Below, piece by piece: positions 26,101 to 38,440 of a DNA stretch of 64,000 nt (position 1 is its first letter; every line of letters begins with the position of its first letter). Origin of the DNA: Drosophila persimilis. Lineage: Eukaryota > Arthropoda > Insecta > Diptera > Drosophilidae. Location: the NCBI RefSeq assembly GCF_003286085.1, contig NW_020825537.1, positions 28,501 through 92,500 of the forward strand, given 5' to 3'. Both the position numbers and the translations under genes were made by a program. The notes beneath the pieces are model-generated. The model saw only the letters and a list, made by a program, of their open reading frames with translations. It searched no databases and was not told where the DNA came from.

Positions 26101-26530
26101 TATTATTATTTTTTTTAAAGCCATAGGGCTTAATATTTTTTTGAGGATCATTTTTAAAAGCCAAAAGGTTTTTTTTAAAGCATTATTTTTTAAAAACCAT
26201 TGGGCTATTTATTTTTTAAAGCATCATTTTTAAAAGCCATAGGGCTATTTTTTAAAGTTTAATTTTGAAAATTATTATTTTTTTAAACCCATAAGTCTTT
26301 TTTTTAAGCATAAATTTAAAAACCATAAGGCTATTTTTTTTAAGCATTATTTTTTAAACCCATAAGCCTTATTTTAAGCATAATTTTTAAAAGCCATAGA
26401 GCTATTTTTTTTAAAGCTTAATTTTTAAAAGCCATAAGACTTTTTTTAGGCATTATTTTTTAAACCCGTAAGGTTTTTTTTTTTAACATAATTTTTAAAA
26501 GCCATAAGGCTTTCTTTTAAGCATCATAAT
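26101..26530. repeat. 36-bp AT-rich tandem array (AAAAGCCATAAGGCT)
   Basis: Eleven or so units of roughly 31-53 bp, usually near 36, each with AAAAGCCATAAGGCT (or AAACCCATAAGTCT) followed by a T run and AAGCATAATTTTT. AGCCATAAGGCT is itself a short palindrome-like word. Boundaries fade into T-rich sequence. Confidence 0.75.
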
Positions 26531-28089
26531 TTTTTCTGTGACTGTTTATAAGCAATAGGTAAAATGGCTTTGCCATTACTATTAAAAAAAAAAGAAAAAA
26601 TTAAAAAAAAAAAATGTATGGAAATTTTATTTTGTTTTTAATCATATTTTGAGGTGTTTTTTTTTAAAGAAAATTAAGTACAATTTCTTGGAATTATTGT
26701 AGGAAGCAAAGACAATATTTTTGGGTACCCCTTAAGTGCTCCAATATCGTTTAAATATAAGACTTCTGAGGTTTGAACGTTAGAGATCTCAGGGCTAAGG
26801 TCTTTTCACAAAAAAATATTGAAGAAAATACATAAAACTCGGTTTAGGGACCGGAGATGCCAGCTTTTTATCGAATATTTGTGTGAAATCCGCAGCCAGG
26901 TTGCGGAGGGCGGGAGGCAGGATGTAAGAAGGATGCGTCTTTTTCATAACTTGAACTAATTTCTGAAAATTATTAATGATGTTGATGGCCAATTGAAGGC
27001 GTTGAATCGAGGCTGCAAAGAGACAGGAACAGGGACAGGGACAGGGACTGGTGCAGTGCCAGTGGAAAAATGATTTTGCGAACGCGTCTGGGCATTTAAC
27101 ATTAATTAACATTAATATAGCCATCCAGCACTTGAACGGAGCGCAGGACCTGCTCCGTGCTCCCTCCTCCGGCTCCGGCTCCCTGCTCCCTGCTTCTTCT
27201 GTGGCTCGAGCCCCAGGCTGCCCCTCGCGCTGAACTTTAATAACTCAGTTAAACAGCTTATGGGGCAATTTGCGGGGCCGCAAAGTGTTTGGCGTCCGTT
27301 CTTGGTGGCTTGGTCCTTCGAGCAGAAGTCCTTTCCGGTTGCCGTTGTCGTTTCCCGTGTGCACTTTTTGAAATTCTCCGCTCGTTCGCCGTTCGTTCGG
27401 TTTCGGCGGATACCGAAATTTAATTTCCTTTGTAGCAATTTTTATTGCTATTTATTATTATGATTATTATGTAGTGCTCGGCGGCAAGGACACGCCAAAA
27501 GGCAAGGGGGCTCTCTCCGTCTCTCCGTCCCCGTCTCTCTCTCTCTCTCTATTTCTGCTCGTTATGGTCGGGCCATAAATTTGTTTGCTCGCCTGGGCCT
27601 CGGATGGGGCACGACTATAGTATCGATGGGTCCATCGATGGTCTCTCGCTGGATATGCAAACAACAATATTTGCGCAAATTGTTTGGGACGCTCCTGGGC
27701 CCCCTTCGTGTGCTGGATTTACGATGGCCCACTGTTGCTTCGCCTGATTATCGTCTGGTATTAAATGTCCAACTGCTTGTAAAACTATAAAATTTCATGA
27801 TTTATCTGCCCAGAGACTACTCGCAAATTATGATGACAGCGAGACAGAAAGAAAAGAAACGAGACGGCGACGGCGACGGCGACCGTCCCAAAGGACCACA
27901 GAAGGGACCCTTTTTTTTATGCATTTTGGGTTAAATCTGTTTTGGGGCCGAACGCCGGGGGCGCTCTAAATTAAACCACAAATAAGCAGCAGCATATGAA
28001 TATTCCAGACGGCTCAGACGGGTACACTTTCGGTGGCAAATCCTTGAGCTCATAATTTCTCCATCTCATTTTCTCTCGTTTCATTTCAG
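26531..28089. other. non-coding, mixed composition
   Basis: AT-rich at first, then moderate GC. Short GGGACA repeats near 27025-27047, CGGCTC repeats near 27168-27180 and CGACGG repeats near 27861-27883. The exon-like segment that follows is listed separately. Confidence 0.4.
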
Positions 28090-28161
28090 GTCTTTCGAGC
28101 GAGCGACAAGCCCTGGAAAAAACTCGGAAAAAACTGCAAAAAAAAACAACTTAAAGTTCGG
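28090..28161 (+). other. candidate 72-nt internal exon
   Basis: A good acceptor (TTTCATTTCAG) precedes and a strong donor (CG|GGTAAGTC, intron GT at 28162) follows a 72-nt segment. Two of the three frames are open across it and the phase is symmetrical. It may be a non-coding leader exon of a long gene crossing the window. Neither flanking exon can be found by eye. Confidence 0.25.
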
Positions 28162-28917
28162 GTAAGTCTCTGAAGGAGCGGCTGGGCCGTGGTGCTGTGG
28201 CGCCTCCTTTTGTGGCCCGTAGCTCGATAATGAAGTTGAATGTGTTGACAAGTTTATTTGCTTAATTTTTGCCCGGCACGCCATTTTTGAGTTGCCAGCG
28301 ACTGTCGCGGGGGCCGCCAGAAAGAGGCCGCCGGGAGTGGCCGCCAACGCCCCCAAGAGGGGGCATGGGGCGCGGCTCCGCTACGCGCTGACAGGACCCG
28401 TTCCATCACAATGATGAGTCGTCGTTGATAAATACGAAACGAGGTTACGCACACGATGGTCGGGGTTTGGGGTTGGTTCCCCGGCGAATGGATGGATGGG
28501 TGGTGCTTCCAGAGGCCTGCCCCACGTGGCACTCAACTTTCGACTAAAACTGCAGAAAAGGAGGCTGCTTTTTCGAAAGCCTTTTAAGGGAGACTTTTCC
28601 ACAACTGTCCCCAAAATTATCAAAAACATATATTAAAGAATATCCTTAGATCCTTAGATCCTTGGCTCGACAAATGGTTCCATTACTTCCTGCCAATTCC
28701 TTCAAAGAAATTTATTCCCCCGAATTTGTTCTTAGGTTTTGAGGTTATGATTTTGGTATTTTAATATATGCTTTGATAAATCCCTGAAGATCTATCTCTA
28801 AATACTGTCTTGTCGCGGATTTTATTGGATTTTCCATCGTTTTTTAAGAAAATGCGTTCCATTGAAGGACAATCGAGGCCTACATTCATACACGATCGAT
28901 CGATGATGACAGACAGC
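28162..28917. other. non-coding, mixed composition
   Basis: Sequence after the exon-like segment at 28090-28161. No gene seen on either strand. Confidence 0.4.
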
Positions 28918-29160
28918 GCCACGGTTGGAACATGTTGTAACGAGACGTTTTCATGCCTGATCGATGATCGATGGTCGGCTATGAACGTCTCACGGTTGGA
29001 ACATGTTGTAACGAGACGTTTTCATGCCTGATCGATGTTCGATGGTCGGCTTTGAACGTCTCACGGTTGGAACATGTTGTAACGAGACATATCTATGCCT
29101 GATCGATGATCGATGATCGTTGGCACTGATCAAACCTGTTGTAACGAGTTAAAAACTAGA
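28918..29160. repeat. 71-bp tandem repeat, 3.3 copies
   Basis: Units start at 28921, 28992 and 29063 with ACGGTTGGAACATGTTGTAA. A diverged part-copy reaches about 29150. Each unit holds TGATCGATGATCGATGGTCG and AACATGTT palindromic words. The first three copies are over 90% alike by eye. Confidence 0.9.
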
Positions 29161-29797
29161 AGCTGACCGAGCCATAGCCATTCCCATTTCTCTGCATTTC
29201 TATTTGGTAAACTCGACTTTCCCTGAGGTCCACACGCACCAAAGCCCCTTCCCCGCCTCAAGCCTCCTTCCATATCCTTTCGTTTCAATTTCTGCGGCCA
29301 ATTAGAGCGCTTTGACGCCGCCTCGGGGTCAATTGGCGTGCCATTTGCTTATTTTGCCCCCAAATTGCGGTCATAATTTTGTAGCTCACTGTGTGCCCGG
29401 TGCCGTGTGCCCTGTGCCGTGTGCTTTGTGTGTGTGCCCTTCTTTTTGTGGTAAAATGAAAGGGCTTTTCCGACAAATTAATAATTATATGAATGGGGAA
29501 ATGGAAAATGCAAAACTTTTCCATGAATAAAATGTATTCGCAGGGTATTCGGCAGGCGGCTGTCCGTCAGAGAAAGGCGAGATTCGGCTGTTTGTCAAAG
29601 TAATAAAATAATTATTAATTAGGAGAGCGAAAGCCGCAGAATTATTCAGTTGTGTGTGTGTGTGTAATATTTAATTAAGAATTTTGAGCAATGACCGTGC
29701 AATGGGCCGGCAGCAGGTACATTTATCGATTCCCGGTTTTAGGGGGATTTTCGGAAGAGCCTCAAGATAACAGAGTCATCCATTTTGAGCAGTGAAC
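29161..29797. other. non-coding, mixed composition
   Basis: CCGTGTGCCCTGTGCCGTGTGC near 29402-29423 and (GT)n at 29651-29664. The end of this stretch holds the left member of a direct repeat that flanks the next array. Confidence 0.4.
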
Positions 29798-30270
29798 GAT
29801 CACAGAGACGAGAGTGACGAGAGACGTAACAGAGAGCCGTAACAGAGAGCGGTAACAGAGAGCGGTAACAGCGAGCCGTAACAGAGAGCAGTAACAGAAA
29901 GCAGTAGCGAGATGCGTAACAGAGAGCGGTAACAGAGAGCCGTAACAGAGAGCAGTAACAGATAACTGTAACAGAGAGCAGTAACATAGAGACGTAACAG
30001 AGAGCGGTAACATAGAGACGTAACAGAGAGCGATAACAGAGAGCGGTAACAGAGAGCGGTAACGAGAGCCGTAACAGAGAGCCGTAACAAAGAGCCGTAA
30101 CAGAGAGCGGTAACAGAGAGACGTAACAGAGAGCAGTAACAGAGAGCAGTAACAGAGAGCAGTAACAGAGAACTGTAAAACACAAATCCACAGGCTGTTG
30201 AGGGTTTTGTTCTTACAGCGAGGTTTTAGGGGATTTTTTTGACAAACCCTCAACATAAAAGAGTCATCCA
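29736..30270. repeat. direct repeats flanking array 2
   Basis: GGTTTTAGGGGGATTTT...CTCAAGATAACAGAGTCATCCA at 29736-29782 recurs as AGGTTTTAGGGGATTTT...CTCAACATAAAAGAGTCATCCA at 30221-30270. The array lies between the two copies. Confidence 0.65.
29798..30178. repeat. GTTAACAGAGAGCGG-family array 2 (13-bp units)
   Basis: About 25-28 copies of a 13-bp unit GTAACAGAGAGCG with third-class variants (GCCGTAACAGAGA, GACGTAACAGAGA, GCAGTAACAGAGA). Open frames on the - strand (Cys-Tyr-Arg-Ser-Leu type) result from the repeat; a 13-bp period cycles through all frames. Confidence 0.9.
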
Positions 30271-31264
30271 AATGCCGCATTGTTGCTCCTTGCTGTTGCT
30301 GTCAGAACAGGATGATCAGGAGAGGCAGGCAGCTGCATATATTAGCACACTTTACCCCCGTTTTCCCCTTCATAGTTTACCTTTTACTGCCCCTCTCTCT
30401 CTCTCTCTGTTTGTCCATGTCCATGTCCGTGCCTCATCGCAAAAGTTCGCTCAACGGAAACGGAAATAATTTGTCATTTTATTTATATTTTATGATTATT
30501 TATTTTATGCCAGCATTTTGCCGGGTCTTCAGGCTCGGGATTGAGCCACGGACCCGGGCTCACACATACATTGGCATTAGTTTTTTTGGGCAACGCTAAC
30601 GGACTTCCTTCCGTCGCAGGGCCGCGTCATGTGGCCGTTTCAAGTGCCACAAATTGTTGCATGCTTAGTCTGCCTTTCGGGGGTGTTTTCGTTGCACAGT
30701 GGGCCGCATCAGAGATGTGCTGAGAGGGCTCACTCGTACGAGCTGCCACAGGCACTGTGCCACAGCGAGTAGTCGGTCTGTGGCCAGTGCCTGTCGCTGT
30801 TCCGGCTCTAAGGCCCATTCCTCATCGCATATCGCTTACTGGCGCATACTTGGTGGCCAGACGCCAGTCGCCTGGTTGTACATGTCACATGCCCACTGCC
30901 CTGCCCTGCCCAGCACTCGCTCTTTTTTTTGCTGCCCCTGCTGCTAAGGGTGTTTGTGTTTGTGTGTGTGTTTTGACCACATTGCTGCCAGTCGTCGTCG
31001 TCCCCTTGTCGTTTTTCTTGTTTGTTGGCTTGTTCAACAAACTCGTGCGTAATTTTGCCGACCTCACTCCCACACCTCCACACCTCCAATCGACTTCTAC
31101 TTCATAGATGTATTCATGCTTGCTATGAGAGCAATAGAGTCTGTACAGCTAACAGAGCACACAGCAGAGTGACAAGGGGAGAGAGAGAGGGAATTTAAAG
31201 GCACCTCAATGCTAGATCTATGTAGAGATCTTGGGGAAGAGCCCTGTGGATTGTTAGAGCGGTC
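30271..31264. other. non-coding, mixed composition
   Basis: CT-rich near 30390-30410, (GT)n at about 30954-30972. Frames at 30699-31107 overlap and show no family. Confidence 0.4.
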
Positions 31265-31665
31265 CCAGAGCGATCTAACAGAGAGCCCCCTACAGAGAGG
31301 CCTAACAGAGAGGCCTAACAGAGAGCCATAACAGAGAACACGAACAGGGAGCCCTAACAGAGGGGCGGTAAAAGAGATCGGTAACAGCGAGCGGTTACAG
31401 AAAGCCGTAACAGAGGGCCCTAACAGAGAGAAGTAACAGAGAGCGCTCTTGGAGAGCGATAGCAGATAGAGGTAACAGTGCGCGATAGCAGAGGGCGGTA
31501 CCAGACAGCCCTAACAGAGTTCGTTAACTGTGAAAGGTAACAGCGAACGCTCTCAGAGAGCCGTAGCAGTGATCTGTTACAACAGATCCGCAGGCTGTTA
31601 AGGCAGTTGCTGTTACAGCGAGCGTTAACAGACTGTAAACCCTTGAAGCTGCTAACAGACGCTGT
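31265..31665. repeat. GTTAACAGAGAGCGG-family array 3 (degenerate)
   Basis: Diverged units CTAACAGAGAGCCC, GTAACAGCGAGCGG and similar. It ends with a non-repeat block at 31585-31623 (ATCCGCAGGCTGTTAAGG, then GTTACAGCGAG) that also ends array 2 at about 30186-30221. Confidence 0.75.
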
Positions 31666-33630
31666 TTCAGGCTCCTCTCTCTTCTCCTCCAGTGCTTTTT
31701 CCCTCAGTTTATTTATGGTTGCGCTTAGGCCCGGCCCGGCCCCTCCCCCCCCCCACTTCTGGCCCCTTTTCCGCATACAGGTTGCACGTCTCTCGTTTCC
31801 ATTGGCCATTTGCCTGGATTCTGTACGGCTGACCACTTGATACAGTGATTTTTCATGCTATGATTAATTAACTGAATCGCTCTCTCTCTCTCTCTCTCTC
31901 CCCCTCCCCCATTCGTACAATAAATACTTGTATATTTAGGCCAGAAACAGAGCCGCCACTCCCCAACCCCCGGGGGGCAGGGGCAGGTGCAGGAGGACGG
32001 TGCTTGCGGCGTGTTTAATTTCCACTCGAGCACCTTTCCAGCGCCGTTGAAAAACGCAAAGCAAATTGAAAAATGGAAAATGGAGAGGGGGGGAAAAAAA
32101 TACACAACGAATAGCAAAGCGAATTACTCTTAATGAGTTGGAAAATGCAAACAAAGCGCAGCATAAAGTTGGCCCACAGACAGGGGGGAGGGGGGTGGAG
32201 GCGGGGTGGCGGCACAGGTCGTTGGTCGCTGGTCGCTGAATAAAAAATGAACGGACCCCCGCCCCTCCTTAGGGCCAGGAAGCGCGGCCAAAGCGGCCGG
32301 ATATTACAATACAAAACGAGGCCCAAAGAGAGCGAGAAAACGTGGCCAAAAAGGAATCAAATTAATGCAAACAGTTGAGTGAAAACTATGAGCCGCATTT
32401 GGGGCACACACACAGAGAGAGAGGGAGAGGGAGAGGGGGGAGACCTCTTGACCCAAGCGTTGACTTTTCCAGCACATTGTTTACATTAGATTTGAATATT
32501 ATTTGGCCGGGAAAAAAGAAGTGCCTCAAAGGCGAAAAGTGAAGTGCAAAATACCCTCAAGGACAATGGCCAGCTGGGAAATTAAATCAAAGCCAAAAGC
32601 AGGGACGGGACATTCTCTCTCTCCTTTCAATTTCCAATCGAGTCAAATCAAGAGAAAGCGATACTCCACGCCGTTCCGCCTTTGTTCCCACAGCACATAC
32701 GAGTCGAAAGAAATGACAGAAGGTCCTCGCACAATGCACATAAGTGCTGGGGATAACAATGCAGGTCCTCTGACTGCCGACCTGCCGACCTGCTGACTTG
32801 CTGACTTGGAGTTGAGTTGAGTTGACAAATGTTATTGCGGCCCTTTGTTAGGGTATACATAATGGATGCCTTCATTTCCGCTTCCGAATGCTGCTTCCTC
32901 CTCCGCCTTCGCTGTGTCCTGGCCTGGCGTCCAGTCATTGCCAGTGGCTCTATGAAAAACCACTGCCAGTAGTCCAGTCTGCGGGATACCTGCGAAAGAT
33001 ATTGCATTCTGTCCTTGAAGCATTTGCTTTTCGGAGTAATAATTATTGATGATTGACTGTGGCCTGCAGATCCTTGAATTGTCTTCGAATGCCCCATCGT
33101 TTGGCAGTCACTTAATTATGTGGCAGCACACTTCAAGGCCGTCCTGCCGCAGTCGTTTATGGTCTGCCACGCCCACCCAAACCCCACTCCGAACGCAGCA
33201 TGCCACAGCTTGTGGCGTCCTGCGCGACGCATGTAAATCAAGGCAACATTTTTCGGCCGCCTTATCAGACAATGGAAATCTTCAGATTGGGTGCCAGAGG
33301 CACGACGGGGCACGGGTCTGGTCTGCCCCTCGACTACGTCAATGAAGCAATTTCTGGTGGGGCGGGGGGCATGTTGCGGCCTCGTGGCAATTAGTCCTTT
33401 GGTGGATAGAGTGCTCAGACATTTTGGGGGATTTTCCAGGGGATTTTCCCGGCGGAAGGAGACCATTTCAAACGATTTGGATGACAAACCACCCTACAGA
33501 TTTCCACCAAACGATAGATAGATAGATAGATGGAATGACAAGAGATCGAGAGACCAAGCCACGGAAATTATCAAGAATTCCATCGACTCAATGATCTCCA
33601 CTCCTCATCGCATAGAACGGCTGAACTGTA
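31666..33630. other. non-coding, mixed composition
   Basis: Holds C runs near 31747, (TC)n at about 31881-31902, GAGAGG repeats near 32415-32438, GACCTGCCGACCTGCTGACT near 32780 and (GATA)n at 33514-33531. Frames at 32503-32796 (+) and 33116-33487 (-) are not convincing. Confidence 0.4.
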
Positions 33631-34400
33631 GAAATACCACATCAAATATACTAATAATTAATGCTATTAAAACTAGAAATAAAAAACCGATTAAAATAGA
33701 GAAAAATGTAGCAAAAATAATAATTTAACAAACCAAAAAAAAATCCTAAAAAAAAATACTAAAAATGTAATTAAATAATTAAAATAAACATAATTAAATA
33801 AATAAAATACAAGGCAAACAGATACAAAATACAAAAAAATTAACCAAAACTGAAAAATTTAATTAAAATGGAAATGAATTAAAAATTAATATACCAAAAA
33901 GAATGCTAAAAATAAATACTAATATGGATCCTTAATGGATACAAAAAAATATAACAAAATGTTAATTAATTAAATATAATTAAAATTAATAAAAAAATTA
34001 AAATTAAAATAAATACTAACACAACAATTTGATGAATTAAATAAAATTAGGGTTAATAAAAAATTAAAAATAAAATAAATACTAAAACAGGGCGAGTAGA
34101 TACAAAATCGTTACACAAAAATTTACCAAAAATTTAATGAATTAATTAAAATTAAAAGGAAATTACAAATTAAAAGAAAGAAGAACGAAAACTAAAAAAT
34201 TAAAATTAGAACCAAATACGAAAAAAAAACTTTAAAAATACCAAAAAACCTAAATTATAAATTAAAATTAAAGGAAAATATACCAGCAAAAGGCAAACAT
34301 ATTTCAAAAATAGTTTTGAACACAAAAAAAAAACATTTAAAAAAATGAACATTAAAAAAATACTGAAAAAAATACTGTCCTTTCTAGAAATTGCTTTCAT
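33631..34400. repeat. AT-rich block with degenerate units
   Basis: A-rich on the + strand, with recurring AATTAAAATTAAAA, AAATACTAAAA and ATACAAAAT words at irregular spacing. Likely an old decayed array; no coding content. Confidence 0.45.
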
Positions 34401-36535
34401 GTGAAGACTCATTGGGAAATATTGGGCTATAATTTGAATGGAAATGCGTACAGGAAAATACCAAACGAAAGACATTTAAATGGAAAAATATCAAGTGAAA
34501 AGGTGGAAAAGGTGAAAGACAAAGGCATGGAATGCTTTTGTTGGTGAAATAAATGAAAACGAAGCCATATCGAAGGCTAATCCTTGATCAGCAAACCCTC
34601 AAGACTTGGGGCACGTTGAGTGCAAAAGCCTTTGAAAGAGTCGCAATCAAAGACAGCCCTGCCTGCCTCCGCCAAGAGCTGCATTGACTCCATTTTGTGG
34701 CCCCTTCGCTGGCATTACGCCGGACGGAGTCATCTTTTGGGTCCTTCTGCTGGTCCTCCTTGTGCGCCTTCTGCTCCCCTCGTCTGCTGCTCCTCCTTCT
34801 GCTCCTTCTGCTCCCCTCGTCTGCTGCTCCTCCTTCTGCTCCTTCTGCTCCCCTCTTCTGCAGAGTCAATCGGTGTCGTGCACATCCCAAAAAATTGTGA
34901 AGTGCTATGCTCTCTACGATGCGGCGCTGTTTATAAACATTTTTATTTGCACATTTGTTTTATGCGGCATTTGCTTTGCTTACTGCATGATGCACTTTCC
35001 CCACACACACACGCACACTCAGACACACACACACACACTTGAGAGCAGAGTTTTGGGGACAGGACCCGCTTTTCCTTGTTGATGTTGCAATTGCCAGAAA
35101 AAGGAAAAGCCCGACCGGCGAGGAGGAGGGGGGGGAAACAAGCTGTGCATAAAAACAAATGGCAAAGGGCGTGGCATGTGGCATGTGGCATGGCTTTCCA
35201 CTATGGCTATGCCACCAGGCGGCCATCCCGATGATTGTCGAGTGCTTTATTCGATTTTTTGCCCCGTCCCCCGTGCCCCCTCCATCTCGTCTCTCTCTCT
35301 CTCTGGCATTTCCTCTACTTTCTCCACAGTGGAGATCGACAATGTGCTGCTGCTGCTGCTGCTGCTGGGTTCTGGGTTCTGCTGTTGTTTTGCTTTAATT
35401 TGGAATGGCGTGGTAAATCGTTCATCATAAATGTCAAGAGATTTTCAACGAGGATTACGATGCCATACGAATGGCCCAAAAAATGTTGCAACACTCCACT
35501 CTCCTCCTATGGGCGGGGGTGCCCCATTAAATGCAGTTGGGGGGAAAAGGAAAACAAAAGCAAAACTCTGGGAAATGGAAAATGGGGAAATGGGGAAATG
35601 GGGAAATGAGACAATGTTAGGGAATGGAATTCCTTGGACACTTTTTACTTGTTGCTGGAGACTCTCGGGGATTAGAGATTGGAGTCTCTCTCTCTCTCTC
35701 TCTCTCTCTCCACGTTTTGTCAGCCTGTTTGACAATTTTCATTTTCCGTTTGTCCACTTTCCGTTTTCCGGCTCTTGCCGACACTCTAAACATGCTTAAA
35801 ACAATCCAAACAAATGGCAGGAACAGCCAAAGCCGAGCCGGGCAGCCGGTCGGCTGTCAGTTTTAATAAATCGTCAGATGCGCAGCTCTCTGGGCGTGTA
35901 TCTGTGCATCTGACGGATAACGAACTCTTGACCATCGACCAAAAACGACTGGCAAAACATGCAGACAAAAGGATACTCCGAGGGAGCAGATACACGAGGA
36001 TAGATGGATGGTTGGAATGGATAAATATGAGCAGAGAAGATGGATACGGATAGCTACAGATAGTGGCACGAATGGCCCCAAGGGAATGATATAAATCAGT
36101 GTTCCATCTATGGATATTGAAGGATATTTCTTGAATGTAAACACAGCAGATACTCGGAGTTCCAAATCTTACATAAACGTGTCGGAGATGCGTAAGAACA
36201 CAGCGTATCTGTAGTCGTTGAACAGAAGCCAGAATGAGGATCATTCGAAGCGAAGGAACGCCGTCCGCTGTGCCTGAAAGACAGGCGCTAGAAAGATGGT
36301 CCTCGAAAGAGAGCAAATGTGGATGGCCTCAAAGGTGGGTCTTAGGTCTCTTGGATCGGGTGCATAAGGCCACAGGGGAACCCTTCGCTGGCGGTGGCGG
36401 TGGAGCTGGCATTTGGTCCAGCTGCCTGCGCAGCTTGCCGCATCGCTCCTGAAGCCTGGTGGGCAGCGTCAGCGAGTGGCGGCAGCTGGGCGACAGGCAG
36501 ATGTCTAGGCGCGGCGAGAAGTCAAGGCTATCGTC
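34401..36535. other. non-coding, mixed composition
   Basis: A 39-bp-type duplication of CTGCTCCTCCTTCTGCTCCT at about 34780-34860, (AC)n near 35001-35038, (CTG)n at about 35344-35368, GGGGAAATG repeats near 35580-35607 and (TC)n at about 35684-35710. The 176-codon frame at 35786-36316 (-) lacks support. Confidence 0.4.
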
Positions 36536-36540
36536 GAGAT

Positions 36541-36843
36541 CCAGAGCCAGTACGAGACCCAGAACGAGACCCAGAGCGAGAGCCAGAGCGAGAGCCAGAA
36601 CGAGAGCCAGAACGAGAACCACAGCGTAAGCCAGAGCGTAAGCCAGAGCGTAAGCCAGAGCGAGAGCCAGACGGTAAGCCAGAGCGAGAGCCAGAGCGAG
36701 AGCCAGAGCGAGAGCCAGAGCGAGACCCAGAGCGAGAGCCAGAGCGTAAGCCAGAGCGTGAGGAGGAGCGTGAGCCAGAGCGAGAGCCAGAGCGAGAGCC
36801 AGAGCGAGAGCCAGAGCGAGAGCGAGAGCCAGAGCGAGAGCCA
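36541..36843. repeat. 12-bp minisatellite GAGCGAGAGCCA
   Basis: About 25 copies of GAGCGAGAGCCA with GAGCGTAAGCCA variants. All three phases stay open in one or both strands (EPEREPER, ALALALAL, SGSRSGSR). Non-repeat flanks on either side do not look coding. Confidence 0.85.
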
Positions 36844-38169
36844 GGTGCATCCCTTGTCACAGTCCCAGCTGGTTTATTCCATTGAATAGCAACAAATAGA
36901 TGTCAAACTATACGACAAACCAGTGAAAAACGTTTTCATTCGAAGCTAAGCCACTGTGTGAGAGGGAGACGGAGGACTGCAAAGAACATTTATCTAGGAT
37001 TCTGCGGGAAAAACACCAGATCTAAAGGCACAAAAAAAGGGAGTAAACGTGTGAAAATATAGACAAAGAGAAATCTATGACTTCCTCTACGCTCTACAGA
37101 AACCAATGGATACAAATAAGATAGATATAGATATAGATACATATATGTTTGACCCACATAAAAAAATGGTCTGCTAACAAAAAAATGTATTCGCCTTCTA
37201 CCTCTCTTCGTATCCCTGTCTCTCCCTCCCTCTCTCTCTGTGTGCGTTTTTCCATTTGACAGTCGAAACTGCTGAATTAATTGATGGAAATTGGAATTTT
37301 CCTTTGGTACAGTTGCGCTTTGAACTCTCGAACAGCAGCAGTGCGTGTGTGTGTGTGTGTGCGAGAAATACAACCAATAAATCGAAGACAAATATCAATC
37401 TTTTGGTTTTGACAGCAGCAACAAATGAAAATTCTAGACAAAATACAACAAAAAAAAAAACAACAAAAAAAAACCGACTAAAAGTTCAAATTTTAATATC
37501 TCTTTGGAATGTGCAGAGTCGAAAATTGTAGCAACCGTGGAGGGAAAACCATGACTGGGCGAATTTCCTTTAAGGAAATTATTTTCAATTTGGGTTAATC
37601 AATGCAAAGGGAAACAAAACACACAAAAAAAAATGATTGCAGCGGCAATTTTAGAAAATATTTCAAACCATATTTGGCCTCCCCAGAGGAGCGAGTCCTC
37701 CCCCTCTCCCGCTCTACTCGTAGGAGTATTGTACATACATATATTGTGGCATAGGATTGCGTGCGTGATGTTTGGGGTCTTTGGCAGCTTTGCTCTGGCG
37801 CTGTTCCTTGGGCCGTTCGCTCGTGGCGCGTTTGCTGTAATTCAACTAATAAAATATTTACGATACCCGCTGCGACCCCATCCGTGAGTAGTGGAAACAA
37901 AGGTCCTGGAACAAAAACAAAACACAACAAAACAAAAAAAAAGGGCCACACAGAAAGCCCCGTGTAACCCGTGTAACCCGTGTAACCCCGAACCACCAAA
38001 AGTTAAACAATCGACGCATTCGTGTTTATTTTTACTTTCAATTTTCTGGCTGTCCCCCGCCACCGTACATTTTTCTGTTTATTCATTTTTATACACGTAA
38101 TAGCCGCTGTGGAGGGGTAATGGGGTGATACCTGCTTTAATGGTGTTCGAAATTCGGTTTGAGCAACAA
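36844..38169. other. non-coding, mixed composition
   Basis: Contains ATAGATATAGATATAGATAC near 37120, (GT)n at 37344-37362, A-rich runs near 37440-37470 and GTGTAACCC repeats at about 37962-37990. No gene seen. Confidence 0.4.
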
Positions 38170-38440
38170 ATAGACTGCTTTCGATAGGGTTTCATCGTTT
38201 GTACGAGTAAATTTCAGTCTGGAGAGACAGTAGCGAGTGCCAGACAGTGCCAGCGAGAGAGATCGGAGAATAGCGAGTCCAAAACAGGTGTCTTTCTGCT
38301 TTCGACAGGGCTTCATCTTTTGTACGAGTAAATTTCAGTCTGGAGAGAGAGTAGCCAAAGACTGCCCAAGAGGAACGAGTGATGGGCAACGAGAGAGAGA
38401 TTGGAGAATAACGAGTCCAAAACAGGTGTGTTTCCATCCG
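38170..38440. repeat. tandem duplication, period about 121-138 bp
   Basis: CTGCTTTCGATAGGGTTTCA at 38175 recurs as CTGCTTTCGACAGGGCTTCA at 38296. GTACGAGTAAATTTCAGTCT at 38201 recurs at 38322. CGAGTCCAAAACAGGTGT at 38274 recurs at 38412. A short insertion holding AACGAGTGATGGGCAACGAG makes the second copy longer. Confidence 0.85.

Noticed and set aside
29739..30280. Three long - strand frames rich in Cys-Tyr-Ser-Leu
   Set aside because: The 13-bp repeat cycles all phases, so every frame reads alike. No coding signal beyond the array.
35786..36316. 176-codon - strand frame
   Set aside because: Long but with no motif, no splice context, and overlapping + strand frames of similar quality. Treated as chance.
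36329..36885. 163- to 173-codon frames (EPEREPER, ALALAL)
   Set aside because: Same reason: a 12-bp tandem repeat is open in several phases, and flanking residues do not look coding.
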